Shown here: positions 63,953-64,000 of the stretch, piece by piece
How the letters are laid out: each line of letters opens with the position of its first letter
How positions within the stretch are numbered: the first letter of the stretch is position 1
Origin: Medicago truncatula
Taxonomy: Eukaryota > Streptophyta > Magnoliopsida > Fabales > Fabaceae
DNA: 64,000 bases
Assembly (NCBI RefSeq): GCF_003473485.1
Contig: NC_053046.1
Location: 28,411,332 to 28,475,331 of the forward strand
Direction of reading: 5' to 3'
The notes under the pieces: generated by a model
Told to the model about the DNA's origin: nothing
The model's database searches: none
The model's input: only the letters and a program-made list of their open reading frames with translations
Translations under genes and position numbers: made by a program

Positions 63953-64000
63953 ACCAATTATATGCTTCTTGAATTACTTTTGTTTCTTCCAAAATTAAAT

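Overview
The window is plant nuclear DNA from an AT-rich genome, most likely a legume close to Medicago truncatula. This rests on intron-rich genes with GT/AG junctions, plant-only gene families, a small secreted proline-rich family of legume type, and intergenic DNA full of short transposable elements. The species assignment is inference. I found no bacterial, organellar or CRISPR features and no rRNA or ordinary tRNA genes.

Six protein-coding loci plus one duplicated gene are supported. For the five multi-exon genes I re-derived every splice junction and the frame closes exactly. (1) FBW2-like F-box/LRR protein, + strand, 4097-5397, 316 aa. (2) Plastid class II DAHP synthase, + strand, 22520-26532, five exons, 532 aa. 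(3, 4) Tandemly duplicated single-exon secreted proline-rich proteins, + strand, 29073-29507 and 35369-35821. (5) SnRK2.8-like kinase, - strand, 36733-40626, nine exons, 339 aa. (6) Plant cysteine oxidase, - strand, 44630-46233, five exons, 249 aa. (7) 14-3-3 protein, + strand, 57672-59608, four exons, 260 aa. They do not form a pathway. SnRK2, the cysteine oxidase, 14-3-3 and FBW2 are all signalling or turnover proteins, but I see no physical sign of co-regulation.

Region by region: 1-2.4 kb is a degenerate tandem repeat. 3-5.6 kb is FBW2. 6-22 kb is gene-free and holds an LTR-like island, a 3'-end LINE scrap, a 1.74-kb Mutator-like element, a Stowaway MITE, tRNA-derived SINEs, a LINE relic and a hAT-type MITE. 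22.3-26.6 kb is DAHP synthase. 27-36 kb holds the proline-rich duplicates separated by SINEs, three inverted-repeat elements and a hAT transposase scrap. 36.7-46.2 kb holds SnRK2 and the cysteine oxidase, with repeats in their introns and MITEs between them. 46.6-54.8 kb is a dense nest of transposons: a SINE split by a MITE, a LINE inside a TIR element, a long reverse-transcriptase relic broken by a TC microsatellite, and a second copy of a MITE seen at 31 kb. 57.6-59.6 kb is 14-3-3. The last 3 kb holds further inverted-repeat elements and an RNase H-like relic split by a MITE.

I do not see a wholly new biological system. The most informative structures are the transposon nests with readable target-site duplications (TSDs), the proline-rich gene duplication, and an unusual glycine-loop residue in the SnRK2 kinase.
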